A stretch of 64,000 nucleotides of DNA, from contig NC_069132.1 of assembly GCF_026914265.1 (NCBI RefSeq), forward strand, positions 69,330,993 to 69,394,992. Reading direction: 5' to 3'. The translations under genes and the position numbers were made by a program. The notes beneath the pieces are model-generated. The model did not search any database. It was not told the DNA's origin and worked only from the letters and a program-made list of their open reading frames with translations. This stretch comes from Mya arenaria. Lineage: Eukaryota; Mollusca; Bivalvia; Myida; Myidae. Shown here piece by piece: positions 13,201-24,167 of this stretch. Position 1 is the first letter of the stretch; each line of letters begins with the position of its first letter.

Positions 13201-16200
13201 CCACCTGTACAAAAAATGACTAGTACAGGACCAGTATTCATAAAACCTCTTATGTACTTTTTTAACATAAGTCTTTGAAGTCATGTTAAAAGAAAATTAT
13301 GTTAAAGTGTTTTTAACATAATTTTTTTCAGATGTTATTACATTAAACAGATCTCTCAAATCTTGTAAGAAATTCAACAGATCACAACTCTATCCATTAA
13401 ATTTAAAGAGCAGTAACAATTTGAAAGTTAACAACCATGCTGTTATCAACAGTGTTAACCTTCAAAAGTTCTGAACAATGGGCACAATGTTTACAACTCC
13501 ACACAGAATTTAGGAGTTTTATCTTACTCATACCAAGCCCTCAATATTTAGAACATACCTTCAGGACTGCCACTTGAGTACATCGTGGCAAGCTTGCTGT
13601 CCAGGATAAAGCGGAACCAGCCATTAGATCCATTAGAGAGCTCAAGGGCGGCCGCGTCACTCCAGAGGTAGAGGCAGTCACGCCCCCGGACTAGGCTCCA
13701 GTCGCGCCAGTGGTACGGGCGGCCCTGGACAATCTCTGTTGCATCCTCCGTACGCCCACTGTCCTCCTCCTGAATTAGGTTTAAGAGTCTTCAGGGATTT
13801 CTCTTATGCAGAAAACCCAAGCCACTGACTAACTTTTCAAGCAAGGGACTCCTGTAGGACCCCAAAATAAACTACCATGGAGTCAGTGACCACAATGTGT
13901 CTAGCATGTGACCCCAAGCCAAAAAGTCTTAGAGAAACCTCTAATGTTGACATTTTTTCATGCTCTTTCGCACAACCTTATACTGCCTGTATAAAATAAT
14001 TTGTACCAGTGTTTGAAGAATATCATCACAACTTTCTTCAAAGGAGTTATTCAAACCTCCTTCATAAGTTTGTTAAAGTTTGAAAATTTCTTACATTGAA
14101 TCAATACAATCAAGATTATACACTTGAATCATTTTGTATGTCTTCACTTTTCGTGATTTCCCTCATTCCACAATGCTTTTTCATGTGATTCCAGTGTGGA
14201 TAGGAACCGCCTTTTTAATAGTAGTCGAGGGTTGCCAAGTTACTGGCTATTCAGCATGCCTGAAGGTTGAAATTTCCCAATAGTACCAAAATACATGATT
14301 GATATTTTTTCTTTCAAACCTGCTTTTGTTAAGTTATGTCATGACGTAATAATTTGAAATCACAGTTGGCTTCAAATAATTTGTAAGAACTTTTTCTTAA
14401 ATTTAAAAAAGATAACTTTTTAACTTTATTGTCTTTAAATGATATCGGATGTGTTTTTTCTCTTTCAATTATTCATAATTTAAATTGCATACAATTCAAC
14501 ATTAATATATTTCAACTGGCGTGTTGATGTATGTGACTCATCTTCTATTTGGGGTAGCAGATCTAATTTTCCAGCACTGGTCACATGATCGGAATTATAA
14601 TACAAACACAAACATCTACTACTGGATTACCTTTTCTGTTCCCATTCCGGTCTCCTCCTCCATCTCCGGCCCAGCAAGGGACAAAACCTTGCCAAACAGT
14701 CCAAGACGAGCAAAGTGATCAAGGAAAAGTTCTCCCCCTTTCTTCATCACATCCTCGATGATTTGCAGAGTGGTCAGGTGACCATCGTCATCATCCTGGA
14801 ATATTAACATGCTCCATTTGTATTGTATATCGAAACCGTGACGTTCATATTGTATATATTGCAAGGGGGTTATGACGTCATTGTTTGATTCAATATTGAT
14901 ACACTCTAACTGGATTGGCACAATGTCATTTTGCAATGGTAAAGGATGTTACAGTGATCAGCTTTTCTTTTATATATAGTTTATAGCCTTTTTTTAAATT
15001 AATAATCAGTTCAATGATATACCTAATTTTTAATCCTGATAAATAATTATTTGAAGTTTTGAAATAAGGATCATGTGTAAATGAGAGCACGCTTGCAAAT
15101 TTCCCAATAAGCAGTAGCGCCTTTCATAAAATTTGCTTGCATGCATTTCTGCATTACATGAAGCATGAACACAAAAATAAAATGCTGTTTGGACGGAAGC
15201 AATGGGGCCAAAATACTTGTATTATCCTAATTATATGCATACAATCAAAATCAAATTGAATATAGTATTAAAAACTTCTTCATCAACATCTACATTGTCA
15301 GCTTTACCCACCTCGTGATCTAGGACATTTGTAAGCACTTCCGTCAGCGAGGCTGGGAAACTTGTACCAACGGGTTCATCCCCATGGTCACACAGCGACA
15401 ACAACAACGGAGCTTCCATATAGTGAACCATCTTCTTGATCAGGGAGAGGCTGGACTTTCTGAGTCACAAAAAGGTTGATATTGTAATCAGTATTAATGT
15501 CATATAATGTGGTTAACGCTGTACGGTATGAAATGATAATAAAATACAATGTATAATCACATTTTATAGCATATTGTAATCAGTATTAATGTCATATAAT
15601 GTGGTTAACGCTGTACGGTATGAAATGATAATAAAATACAATGTATAATCACATTTTATAGCATTTATTTTCCTCAATATTGATTGCAGCTTAACAACTG
15701 AAAACAGACCTATCACAGAAGTAATGAATACCCCCAGATACCACTGGGACAAAGGAATGATTAAAAGTTGTGTTCTGAAAATTTTAGGGACGTGACCTTA
15801 CGTGACCGACACAAAACCTATATTGCCCCCAAATGTAACTACATCCAGGGTACATATATGCATTTCATATTAGATTGAGTGAAGTTTTGTTCATCTAAGA
15901 TTATTATATTTCATAAGCATCTCACCGTATAGACTGTATCATGGAGCTCTGGAACACATGGGTGAAGACTGGCAGCAGGCGTGAGACGTAGGTCGGGGCC
16001 ACCTCCGGGTCACCGCGGACCTTACCCCCCTCCTCTACCTCCATAGGCCCCTCCCCCTGTGCCACCCTCTCTCCAGACACCACGGGGTTCTCTCGGGGCA
16101 CAGGCACCATCCACTCTCCTGAAACACAACAAAGCACATTTTTGTATTCATACGATCTTGATTAATTGACCTTCTGAATTACAAAGACCATCCCCTTTTT

Positions 16201-19200
16201 TATCCTTTACATCAACAGATTCTGTACTACCAAAACTAACTAATATTCGGTTTCCTCATTGTTAAAGCAGTATGACTGAATTACATAACTTGATGAGTAT
16301 GAATGGCCTAATAGGAGGCTTACTTTACTGATGAAGGTCAAACTATCTCAAAAGCTGTATAATACTAGGCTTCAATCCGAAGAAAAACTTAGCATATACC
16401 ACGGCTATGACTTTGATAATTGACCTTAAGCTCCTATGACATCCTGGTTAGCCTATACTTCAGAGTTGACCCTAACTAAATTTCCCAGAGTTCCCGAGAG
16501 GGACACCCCAAGGTGAAATAAAGTGTCCTTTCCTTAAGTCTCCCTTGCTAAAAAAAACTCCAAATTATTCTCTGCTTCGATTTAACATGTATTTTGGGTT
16601 CTTATTTATCTTTCTGCTAAAAAAAAAAAGGGTGTCCAAATGGGACACCTGACTTTGAGGTTCTGCCGTCCCACCATATAATATGGTGTCCTTGGGATCC
16701 CATCATTAGTGCCGAAGTTAAAGCACTACCTGGAGATTGTAATATCTGTATAACGTCACGATGTCCCTCATCACTTCTCTCGCGAGCTTTGTCTAGAGGG
16801 GTTTTCCCGTCCTCATCACGCAGGTCTGGGTTTGCCCCAAACCTCAGCAGAGTCTTCACGATCTGAGGGCGCCCAAAACATGCGGCATAGTGTAACGAGG
16901 AGGAGCGCAGTCCACGGTTCACATCAGCTCCTCTCTCACACAGAAACTCCACCTGTAATATGGCATACAAGAAAGAATGATCAATAGGCAAAAATGCCGT
17001 AAAAGCACAACTAATTTAAATAACTAATTTATATTTGCACAAGTACTTGATATTTTCAGAGAATCATGAAAATTGTGTCATCTAGTTTATTCTGTCATAC
17101 CGGAGTATTTGTGCATTCTAATCACTTTATCACATTCTTTTTATTGTTTCATTCAAGTTTTTAAACCATTCTTGTTTGTTTCAAGACAAAATTTGAATTC
17201 CCAATTATAGTCAAAAAGATGTATCTTGCCCTATCCGAAAGGCCCTGGCACCATTCCCAAACTGGTGGAGGAAAAAAAACAAAAAACTGGTCTTACCATT
17301 TCCTGAGTTCCAAATGCTGATGCCCAGTTGAGGAGCGTTTGTCCAACATCGTCCATGAAGTTCACTTCAAACCCGCTATCAACGGCATCAATGAGCGCGT
17401 CAGTGTCTTTGCTGCGTATACAGTCGATCAGCTGTCTGTGTGACCGTTCTCCGAGACTGTCCATGCGACGGAGACCAGGAAGTCGTCCGCCAGTGCTGGG
17501 GGCGGCACCTGCCTTGGGTAGCGCACCTCGACCCTCGAATAGCAGCACCAGCAGGAGGTCAATGAGTCGCATGGTGTCAAGGCAACATCTGTAATAATGG
17601 TTATCAAGATTCAACAATGATTTATAGGGATCATCCATATTACATGTATATTTACTGATCGATAGTCAATTGATGATGTTTAAATCGGATAATTGATAAT
17701 TACCTACTTTAACAAAGAATATAATGAATCCAAGTCCATTTGCATTTATTTGTCCAGGATTATGTAACTATCAAATCACTCCATTTGTTTAACAGTAATG
17801 AATATTAAAGGTAATTCGCCGTCATGTCAATTTGAAATGAGATGAATGACAAGGGGCCAATTGTTCGGAACTTTGTTTAAGTTAACAACGAAGTCAACAT
17901 CATTGTTGTTAACTTTCAAATCTTTACAACTCTGAAAGTTTAATGGATATGTTTGTGATCTGCTGTATTTTTAACAGGATAATTGAGGACTGTTTCAGTT
18001 GCAAATGTTGACATTTTAATATTCATCAAAATATTTCATGTTTAAATGTTAACACAATGCCATAAAATCACGTTGAAAACTTTAACAAAAATTTGAACAA
18101 TCTGAACATTGAATTACAATGAAACCTGTAATCAAAGTAGCCGTTTCGGCTATATTATTTATTGCTACCAGAACAATGCCTTTGCAATCTAACCAACAAG
18201 GCTTCCATTAAATATTTGAAACTGAAAGTAGGAATTTCCTTGATATCGTTTTTGGAAGTTTTTCTTTAGGTGTGGAGGTCGATGTCACCTGAACACTTAT
18301 GTTGTGTTTATATGCCGAACATCTGCCAATGGGAAATTTTGCCCTTGGGAACAAATATACTCATGATGGCAAAATATGCCCCTGGTGTAATTTTTGGACA
18401 CGTTTAAATGGCAATTGAAAACAATAAAATAATATTTTTTGGTTTAGTGCCAATAGTTTGTGTTAAAAAGAAGATGAGATATATTAATGAAGCTAATATT
18501 ACATCATATGATATCGATATCTGTATCTAATACCACTCCTGCTCACATAGAGATATTATGTTGCAGTTTTTTCCATGAAATGATAAGAAAATCGGTTTTT
18601 CATTCAAAAATATATTGTCATAAAGTCAGAAAACATTTAAACTATGTGTTCATGTTCGTTTTGTATTATGTAAATAAGATGTATGTTGAAAATAAATGAG
18701 AAAAAAAAATGTTTGTTTCATTCTCAAAACATATAAGGAAACAAGACTGTGTTTAAAATTGATAACTTCCAGAGTATCAGTTGAAATAGGAGTGTGAAAG
18801 CTTTTAACTAAATGAGTTTGCGAGTATAACATTCCATTGTGATAGTATTACCGGTAGTATATGAATATGACAGAATGGCCAAATCGTTAAACTTGAAAAC
18901 AAAATAGTTATGTTGTAAATAAACATGATATTACAAACATTTCAGTCATTTGTACAGTCTGCAGAGAAATTTCACAGAAGTTTGAAAGAATAAATAAAGT
19001 TGTTTTTAAAACAAAATTTGTCTTTTAATTTAATATTAGTCAATTATCTACTGTTGGACCATGCAAATAAAACAGGAGGGCCATGATGGCAATAAATCGC
19101 TCACCAGAATGAAAGTTTTAAACCATTGTTTTTCATGAGAATTAATGAGCTCATTGTTTATGGCCGTCAAAATATGTATTAAACAATGATCGAGTATTAT

Positions 19201-22131
19201 CAAATGTAAAAGTGGCCAAGGTCATCCAAGCAAAACATTGATATTTATTTTCAAAACTGTACACATGGTCCAAACTATATTGCTGTATCTTCAAAATAAG
19301 AAAGTATGTCAAAGTGTCTCAGTAAAGGTCATCTGAAGACAACATTGATATTTGTTTTCAAAACAAGAGATGTTGTTTTAAACAATTTTTGACGTATGGG
19401 AGACATACAGTGGACAATGGGAAAAGCTCATGTGCTCAGGTGAGCTAAAAATACCATATCCTTTTTGCAATCCTTGAGAAAACATTAATTGTGACGTTTT
19501 TTGATTGCAAGAATGCATTTACAATGCGTCTGCTTTAACATGATGGTTATTAAATTAATAAAGACAAATCAACTTTAAACCCACCTTTCATCCCCTTTGA
19601 GGCCACACTCTATAGCATGTGGGAGGTCAGACCGCAGTAGATCGTGTGTAATTGAAGGTGAACCTCGACACAGTGTGGACAGCAGGCTGATAACGGTGGA
19701 GACACTGTGACTTGACTTCGCCTCTGGCGTAATTGTCACCTTTCCAGGTGTGCTTGATACCGATGTGTTCCGACCTGGTGTGGAAATGCATTGCATATTA
19801 TTTATTGCTTAGTAAGATGCAATATATATATATGTAGCAACGTTTCTTAAGTTTGCAAAAAGATCAAAAGTGAGTTATTGCATAAATAGAAGGCAGGTAA
19901 TAAAAATAATAATAATAATAATAATAACACGTAAACACTTTCTAATCACTGCATGAAGTATACTGTTTGTTAAACAGTCTTCAAGAGCACATTACTTGTC
20001 ATAAACAATGTCAATTGAATAAATGGATAAACTTGAAAGGTCATCATTCTGAAAATATTTTTATAAAAATTAAAGAGAAACTACATAATTACCTGGTTCA
20101 CCTGCCTGACACAGCCTTTGTAGGAGAACATTTATTAGGCCGTGAGCAGCAAGTGGTGCTGGGTCCTCCCCTCTACGTGTGAATCTGTCGGCCAGGGAGG
20201 CAAAACAGCGCAGGGATCCGTCACTCACAAAATGGTCCTCGTGATCGAGCAGGGCGGAGAGAGAGCTGACACACTCCTGCTGGGAGCTGTCCTTTGGCTC
20301 CATCTTGCCACAAAGCCGGGTGACGACGGACATGCATGAGTGGAGCGTGTCTTTGTGGACCTGGCTGCCATGTTCGCAAATGAATTGCAAGACACAGTTC
20401 AGTCCACCTGATTCAAACACTGCCCCGGATTCTCGTGTGCATACTAGTTCTAGCACCTGCAGATCAAAAGTAAATTGCCAGTCTTGTAATGTTGTATACA
20501 AAATGAAAGTTTCAGGGTAAAAATTACTCGAGGTAAAATCCCCTTAACTATTCACTCAGGGTTCCAGTGGGGGGCAAAGTAAGGCCTAATGGTGGGTCCA
20601 AGACAGCACCTTGGTGGCAGTTACAAAGGTCAAAGTCCTTTTGAAGCTTCTGGGTTTGAAACATTTTAGGAGCCTAAGATAACATTTAAATATGCTAATT
20701 GTTTAAGTGCTAACGGAAGTGATTGACCTTGCAGATTAAAGGCTGAAACCATTTCGGCAATGGGGCAACTCTTGGGTTCAAATTTGATGCCAACTGGAGA
20801 GTCAATTTTTAGAGCATGTGGTGGGGGAAGGGGGTTGTTTCTGGAGCCATCTGATTTGCAGATATCATCAAATTTCTGGACATATCACATCCCTGGTTAA
20901 TTAATATAATATCTGTGGAAGACTTTCACCCATGACATTTCCTCTTAGTAGTGACTAAAAATTCTTGATATGGACAACTGACCTTGATACACTGCTCTGC
21001 TAGGTCCTTGCTTGTCCGGGACTCCATGTCAACCAGCACAAGGCGGTTACACAGTGCCTTTACAGCCCCCTCAACAGCCACAATCCGACGAGTGCACTCG
21101 GCTGATACATCAAGGTAGTAGGTGATGGCGCGGGCTGTCACCTCAAGCACATTGTCAGGGGCATTCTCGTCCAGGAATATTCTACACAGCGCCGGTAAGA
21201 ATGTCCGTGGTGGGCAACTGAAGTAACAAACGGGTAAAAATTGTCATACAGAATTGTATGTCATTGACTTAAAACAGCTAATTTTCAACACATGATAACA
21301 GGGCTTCCATTAAAGAAAGTTTGGAAGTATATTACTCCCTAGAAATGGGTTAAAACTTCCAAAATTGATTCCTTGGAAGTACAAAAACTTCCATAACTTA
21401 GAAGGAAACTTCCAAAGTTGAAAGCTTGGAAGTTCAAAATATCAAAACCTTTTGTTAATATTACTTTTATAGTCATAATTTCAATCAGTGTTTTTAAGTA
21501 ATGAATTATAATAATATAAATTAAAGTGCAAATTATTTGATTTTTAATATATTTGTTGAAAAATAGTTGAAAAAGATATTGTATTATGGAGACTTCCATT
21601 ATTTAGTGTAAAACTTCCAAAAGTGATAGACAGGAAGTTCATACTTCCAGTTTCAATTTCTTAATGGAAGCCCTGATGATAACTAGCATCAGGAATCAGT
21701 TGCCATATTACTCATTGCTCTTTCAACAGTTATATACCAAATCTTTCCAGGTTTCTCACCAGGTACACATGAATGTTACGTTATTTCATATTTCTTTCGA
21801 GACAGTGTTTTGGTTGTAAAATATATTTATTATAAATATACTTAAATCATAACAGACATTTTAATTTTTTTATTTTCCGATTTTAGAGTTACAAGTCTTA
21901 ATATATTAGCTGGGCTTTGAATGTCACTAAGTAATCAAGTATCCAGCTGTTAATTTGTGTAAGTGTTAATTTCCATGCTATGTAACTGCACCTTTCAAAC
22001 ACGCGGTCCACGTTGTCAGACATGAGCAGTAGCATGCAGAGTTGCTCGAGGGCGATGTGCTGCATCTCTCGCATCTCCCCGCTGCCCATCTGCAGCCATT
22101 CCAGCAATGTCTCCGGGTCACAATCCGCCAT
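340..22131 (-). CDS. HECTD1: HECTD1-type HECT E3 ubiquitin ligase, N-terminal 26 exons (partial)
   Basis: The product is expected to be a large HECT-family E3 that passes ubiquitin from an E2 through a C-terminal cysteine to substrates. Translated exons match the vertebrate HECTD1 order with high identity. Coding exons (GT-AG, phases agree): 21992-22131, 20983-21217, 20093-20456, 19585-19774, 17297-17588, 16730-16952, 15926-16118, 15312-15459, 14631-14795, 13559-13769, 13011-13204, 11481-11648, 11176-11313, 10563-10709, 8742-8830, 8187-8301, 6763-6897, 5520-5659, 5136-5279, 4159-4239, 3453-3551, 3027-3190, 2233-2409, 1544-1740, 1134-1262, 340-559. Their sum is 4,498 nt (about 1,499 codons), ending in phase 1, so the gene continues past base 1; human HECTD1 is about 2,610 residues. 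The start ATG at 22129-22131 gives [14 protein letters not shown], like the human start. The HECT domain is not in the window. Introns are rich in tandem repeats and MITE-like elements. Confidence 0.96.
1544..2409 (-). CDS. HECTD1: HECTD1 exons 23-24: MIB/HERC2 domain
   Basis: Residues about 1259-1383 (exons 2233-2409 and 1544-1740). The order is a basic helix ([17 protein letters not shown]) then the MIB/HERC2 motif: [29 protein letters not shown] | [28 protein letters not shown]. The intron splits the domain at a Gly codon, with phase 1 on both sides. MIB/HERC2 domains are SH3-like beta folds found in large E3 ligases. The tail of exon 24 is a variable Thr/Pro/Lys linker not conserved with vertebrates as far as I can tell. 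Confidence 0.95.
3027..6897 (-). CDS. HECTD1: HECTD1 exons 17-22: SUN / F5-8-like domain
   Basis: Residues about 1005-1258, in exons 6763-6897, 5520-5659, 5136-5279, 4159-4239, 3453-3551 and 3027-3190. Readable conserved blocks: [144 protein letters not shown] and [10 protein letters not shown]. The domain is a jelly-roll fold related to discoidin/SUN modules and is expected to mediate binding. Exon 18 begins (V-A-K-Q-W-H) at the edge of a 43-bp tandem array that copies its acceptor. Exon 19 opens MAVAEW where vertebrates have a Lys-Thr-Ala-Tyr version. Confidence 0.94.
4414..4839. mobile_element. MITE-like inverted-repeat element in HECTD1 intron 19
   Basis: About 65-bp imperfect terminal inverted repeats face each other: CCCCAATATCACAAAATAAA at 4414 and its complement ending at 4839. 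Both arms continue with TAAGTCAAATC and with a match around AACTCATTTTA. There is no coding capacity. I could not see a convincing target-site duplication. It sits wholly inside the intron between the exons at 5136-5279 and 4159-4239. Confidence 0.75.
5646..6260. repeat. 43-bp tandem array copying HECTD1 exon 18 acceptor
   Basis: About 14 head-to-tail copies of a 43-bp unit (ctgttttgccacctacagac plus aaagaatcatagataatat). The first copy is the real start of exon 18: on the minus strand, intron ...CTGTAG then exon GTGGCAAAACAGTGGC. Every unit therefore carries both the acceptor AG and about 14-16 exon bases. Two units (near 5947-6003 and 6176-6231) have a 12-bp insertion. The last unit, at about 6232, is degenerate. 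Confidence 0.95.
7503..8213. repeat. 78-bp tandem array copying HECTD1 exon 16 donor
   Basis: Nine nearly identical 78-bp units. On the minus strand each carries GGATATGGGCTTCAG followed by GTATGT, the last bases of exon 16 and its splice donor. Donor dinucleotides fall at plus-strand 8185-8186 and then every 78 bp down to 7561-7562. Identity between units is almost complete (one visible change near 7974-7987), so the expansion is recent or homogenised. Confidence 0.96.
8187..16118 (-). CDS. HECTD1: HECTD1 exons 7-16: linker and second helical region
   Basis: Residues about 482-1004 in ten exons between 16118 and 8187. Exon 10 (13559-13769) holds the very conserved [48 protein letters not shown]. 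Exons 11-12 hold [53 protein letters not shown]. Exons 7-9 are less conserved: exon 7 begins with a Glu/Gly/Pro-rich loop before [15 protein letters not shown], and exon 9 is acidic at both ends. Exon 14 (10563-10709) has decayed copies upstream in its intron. Exon 16 (8187-8301) ends at the first of nine tandem copies of its own splice donor. Phases agree across all ten exons. Confidence 0.93.
9116..9868. repeat. 27-bp minisatellite in HECTD1 intron 14
   Basis: About 28 imperfect copies of a unit built from GGCCAGTTAGGCCAAGGTTA plus ACAGTAT or ACGTTAT. Alternating variants (ATGGCCAGT and ATCACCAGT) give a partial 54-bp higher-order period. There is no open frame of note. It lies in the intron between the exons at 10563-10709 and 8742-8830. 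Confidence 0.92.
10147..10470. mobile_element. Dispersed MITE family A, copy 1
   Basis: Starts GATGCACTCTAACTCCCAAT and ends with GAGTGCCACTTTCAA, an imperfect inverted pair. The interior (acagtggttcttatgaagga; cagaaaacac; tttccataaatgcattattt) recurs at 37406-37790 and 39838-40275. It is non-coding and lies in HECTD1 intron 14. Confidence 0.8.
10745..10853 (-). pseudogene. Decayed duplicate of HECTD1 exon 14 (copy 2)
   Basis: On the minus strand this reads [20 protein letters not shown] and onward to a Phe-Glu-Leu-Asn-stop, clearly parallel to true exon 14 ([20 protein letters not shown]). The acceptor is kept (CCACAG at 10854-10859), but the frame meets a stop and the exon's 3' part with its donor is lost. 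It is best read as a local tandem duplication that decayed. It could still be used as a poison exon, but there is no evidence for that. Confidence 0.85.
10920..10992 (-). pseudogene. Decayed duplicate of HECTD1 exon 14 (copy 3)
   Basis: A second, shorter relic: GGCCAGCTAGTTTC and CACATCTAACTGCCATTCAC on the plus strand align with exon 14 and copy 2. The reading frame is broken and about 20 bp are missing relative to copy 2. It lies about 140 bp beyond copy 2, so the three form a ladder. Confidence 0.75.
12099..12365. mobile_element. MITE-like element in HECTD1 intron 11
   Basis: Imperfect terminal inverted repeats: GGGGCCAATTTCTCGAAAAC at 12099, and TTAAGAAGTTTCCAGAAATT plus AGGGC ending at 12365. 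The interior is AT-rich with no coding capacity. Loosely related 'cttaagtc' sequences occur near 13220-13480, 22480-22560, 30180-30240 and 43980-44210. Confidence 0.65.
15481..15664. repeat. 92-bp tandem duplication in HECTD1 intron 7
   Basis: Two essentially identical copies of a 92-bp unit beginning ATTGTAATCAGTATTAATGT (15481 and 15573). It lies just upstream, in gene sense, of exon 8, about 20 bp from its acceptor. There is no coding content. Confidence 0.93.
16730..17588 (-). CDS. HECTD1: HECTD1 exons 5-6: ankyrin-repeat block
   Basis: Residues about 310-481 (exons 17297-17588 and 16730-16952). Exon 5 carries [20 protein letters not shown], then an ankyrin start ([15 protein letters not shown]). 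Exon 6 continues with [52 protein letters not shown]. These show the ankyrin hallmarks: TxLxxA-type helices, the G-A-D/N-x-N turn and the DGKTPLD opening. The exon junction falls inside a repeat (EM|VEFL) and joins in phase 0. In the family this block binds partners and substrates. Compared with human, a short insertion (RSDEGHRDV) is present near the end of the last repeat. Exon 5 also has a Gly/Ala/Pro-rich loop before GLRRMDS. Confidence 0.95.
19066..19452. mobile_element. Short interspersed element, GGCCATGATGG...GGTGAGCTAAAAA type
   Basis: Begins AACAGGAGGGCCATGATGGC with 'tcgctcacc' nearby, contains GGTCATCCAAGCAAAACATTG, and ends CTCAGGTGAGCTAAAAA. I recall this as a very common non-coding repeat in bivalve and other mollusc genomes; the class is not certain. 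It lies in HECTD1 intron 4. Confidence 0.65.
19585..22131 (-). CDS. HECTD1: HECTD1 exons 1-4: N-terminal helical-repeat region
   Basis: Residues 1-310 (exons 21992-22131, 20983-21217, 20093-20456, 19585-19774). Near-invariant HECTD1 stretches are visible, such as [59 protein letters not shown] and [11 protein letters not shown]. This region is all-helical and armadillo-like in the family and is thought to serve protein contacts. Exon 4 starts with a short variable Ser/Thr/Lys-rich linker before the conserved [13 protein letters not shown] block. A possible upstream 5' UTR acceptor (TTTCAG then TGGCAAG on the minus strand) lies near 22188, so the transcript probably has an extra non-coding first exon outside the part I can define. 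Confidence 0.93.
21299..21675. mobile_element. hAT-like MITE in HECTD1 intron 1
   Basis: Terminal inverted repeats CAGGGCTTCCATTAAAGAAA and TTTCTTAATGGAAGCCCTG. Flanks are ATGATAAC on each side (21292-21299 and 21676-21683), with one base ambiguous between element and duplication. A 7-8 bp duplication and a CAGGG terminus fit the hAT superfamily. The interior repeats 'aacttcca/ggaagt' motifs and is non-coding (377 bp). Confidence 0.75.
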
Positions 22132-22199
22132 CGTCACAGCGGTTGGCGCCTCAACTCACCCAGTCAGCACAGGTTCATACTTGCCACTGAAATCATGAG

Positions 22200-24165
22200 A
22201 CATTATTATTTTAACAGCGAGTGTATTGTTTTCATCGGATGTGCATTATGAGGCAAAGGTACAATCCATGTTATTCTCTTAGAGTTTATAAATAGTAACT
22301 GTTATTGTAACAGATAGCTGAAGACAATGGCTTATCAGGGAAGGAGAAAAAAAATATTATGGTTATTAATAAATACAAGAACCTAGTAATTTTAATTTCG
22401 AAATTATTAAGTCATTTTTATAAAGAAATATCTTAAGAAATTTAACTGAATATATGGCAAAATTGTTGTCCCGATTTCGTATTCATAAAGCATCTCAAGT
22501 CATTACCTTACTTAAGCCACTTTTCTTATTTAAGTCTTATTTAAGTACCTAATTTGTCAAATGATATAAAAATCTAATTTCTGAAATACATTTTCATTGA
22601 CCATATTAAAAAAACATACTTTAATGTTAAAAACATTTATACATTTCTCTTAATTTGACTATAATTTTTTTAAAGAAATCGACTTATGATTGTTTTTCCT
22701 TTCTTCCATGCACATTATTAATCCTAATGTTTTAACTACCACAAAATGCATTAAACAATAATTATTAGAAACATCTAATTATCAATATTTTGAACATGTA
22801 TGGACATTTTAGCTGATAAAACGGAACCATTATTACAGCTTCGGATTTGAATCCACTAGCCCATTCGGGCTACCAGATAGGAAATTTTACTAGCCCAAAA
22901 CCAATTTCACTAGCCCAAACATAAACACCATATTAAAAGTATCACTCGTTTGGAAGCATTTATGAAAACACGCTCATTCAGTTTCAATAATTCAATAAAT
23001 GTTCCTCAATCTGGACAAGTCAATGCGTCAATATTTTATTAAGCAAAGTGAATTTCTCACAGACTAAAAAAATTGGGCGCCCCATGGAAAAGCCTTAAAA
23101 AAGGTAAAAAAAGGAGAAAATATTGTCTGACTCTGTTGAACATATCATTTAAGATTATAAGAACTATGCGTGTACAATTAGTAGAATTATGCGTGTACAA
23201 TTAGTTCTCTTATCCAATGCATCCTTGTCAAATCCGAAATGCACCAGCGATTGTGCAATGATTTTTTTTCTACTTTCAGTTTCACTTTCAAATTCCGGAA
23301 AAAAAATTGATGCCAATATTCCTATAAATGTTATTTAAAATAAATGGCAAAGCAATTTAAAGGTATATAATAGAACCTAACTGTACTGTACACTGACAAT
23401 GATTTAACTATGTCCAACAGTTCTCCTTTAATACTTTTGTCAGGAAGTAAACGGGCACCTGTTTCCCTCGCATTAAAGACGATGTTTGTAATTTTCTTTT
23501 ACGCATTAAAAACTTCAAATCTATCATTTAATTTTGGACAATAATAAAATATATTTAAACAAAATAAATAAAGTATCGATTTTTATATTGATAATTAGCG
23601 TCTAAGCTGCTTTTCACTGCCATCGTATTTAGCAAAAACTGCCGAAGTTATCGTTAATTTACATAATGGGCGGAGTTATTGACGTCATTGAGTTTGACTG
23701 CTGCTAATAGACACAGTTAGTAGTTACAAACAGATCGATAATCACTTGTCACTTCGGGCTTTAATTACTCTAGACATGTGTTTATATATATATATATTAA
23801 TTGAATTAAGAAACATTCTGCTCATGGCTTGCAGCCCTGAACCGCAGAGCAATTAGCTTTTTGATCATCGTAAATTTCGGCAATTCTGACTTCGCTTTGT
23901 TTTTCGCCATTGTCAAGGCGACTAAGTCGCTCAAGTTGCCTGGTTGGACGCATTCTTAAATAATAAGCGTATAAAACACGATGCTTTACGCTTTTAATTG
24001 TTTTTTGTTTTATTAAATTACATTTGGAAAAAACAAAGCCCGATCGGGCTAGTTTTTACGGAGATCCGGTAGCCCAAGCTGAAATTCCGTAGCCTCGGGC
24101 TATCGGACTACCGCGAATTTCGAACACTGTTACAGTTTTAGAAGCGGTCTACAAAAAAATATATA
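22200..24165. other. Intergenic region upstream of HECTD1
   Basis: I see no gene. The stretch is AT-rich. The part nearest HECTD1 must hold its promoter and probable non-coding first exon, but I see no decisive TATA box or initiator. A relic with CTAGCCCATTCGGGCTACC near 22858 and the inverted motif GCCCGATCGGGCTAG near 24037 may bound a 1.3-kb non-autonomous DNA element (22839-24129), with a weak TTACAG repeat on both sides. Confidence 0.5.
22839..24129. mobile_element. Possible non-autonomous DNA transposon with diverged inverted ends
   Basis: The left end TTCGGATTTGAATCCACTAG and the reverse complement of the right end (GTTCGAAATTCGCGGTAGTC) share a layout with GGGCTACC/TAGCCC motifs. TTACAG occurs at 22833-22838 and 24130-24135. 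The ends are diverged and no transposase frame is seen, so this is tentative. Confidence 0.4.
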
Positions 24166-24167
24166 TA

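Noticed and set aside
17328..17594. Plus-strand frame opposite HECTD1 exon 5
   Set aside because: Antisense shadow of a conserved coding exon.
22132..22137. Alternative HECTD1 start two codons upstream (GTG)
   Set aside because: The ATG at 22129-22131 matches the family start (MAD...); a GTG start is not expected in an animal nuclear gene.
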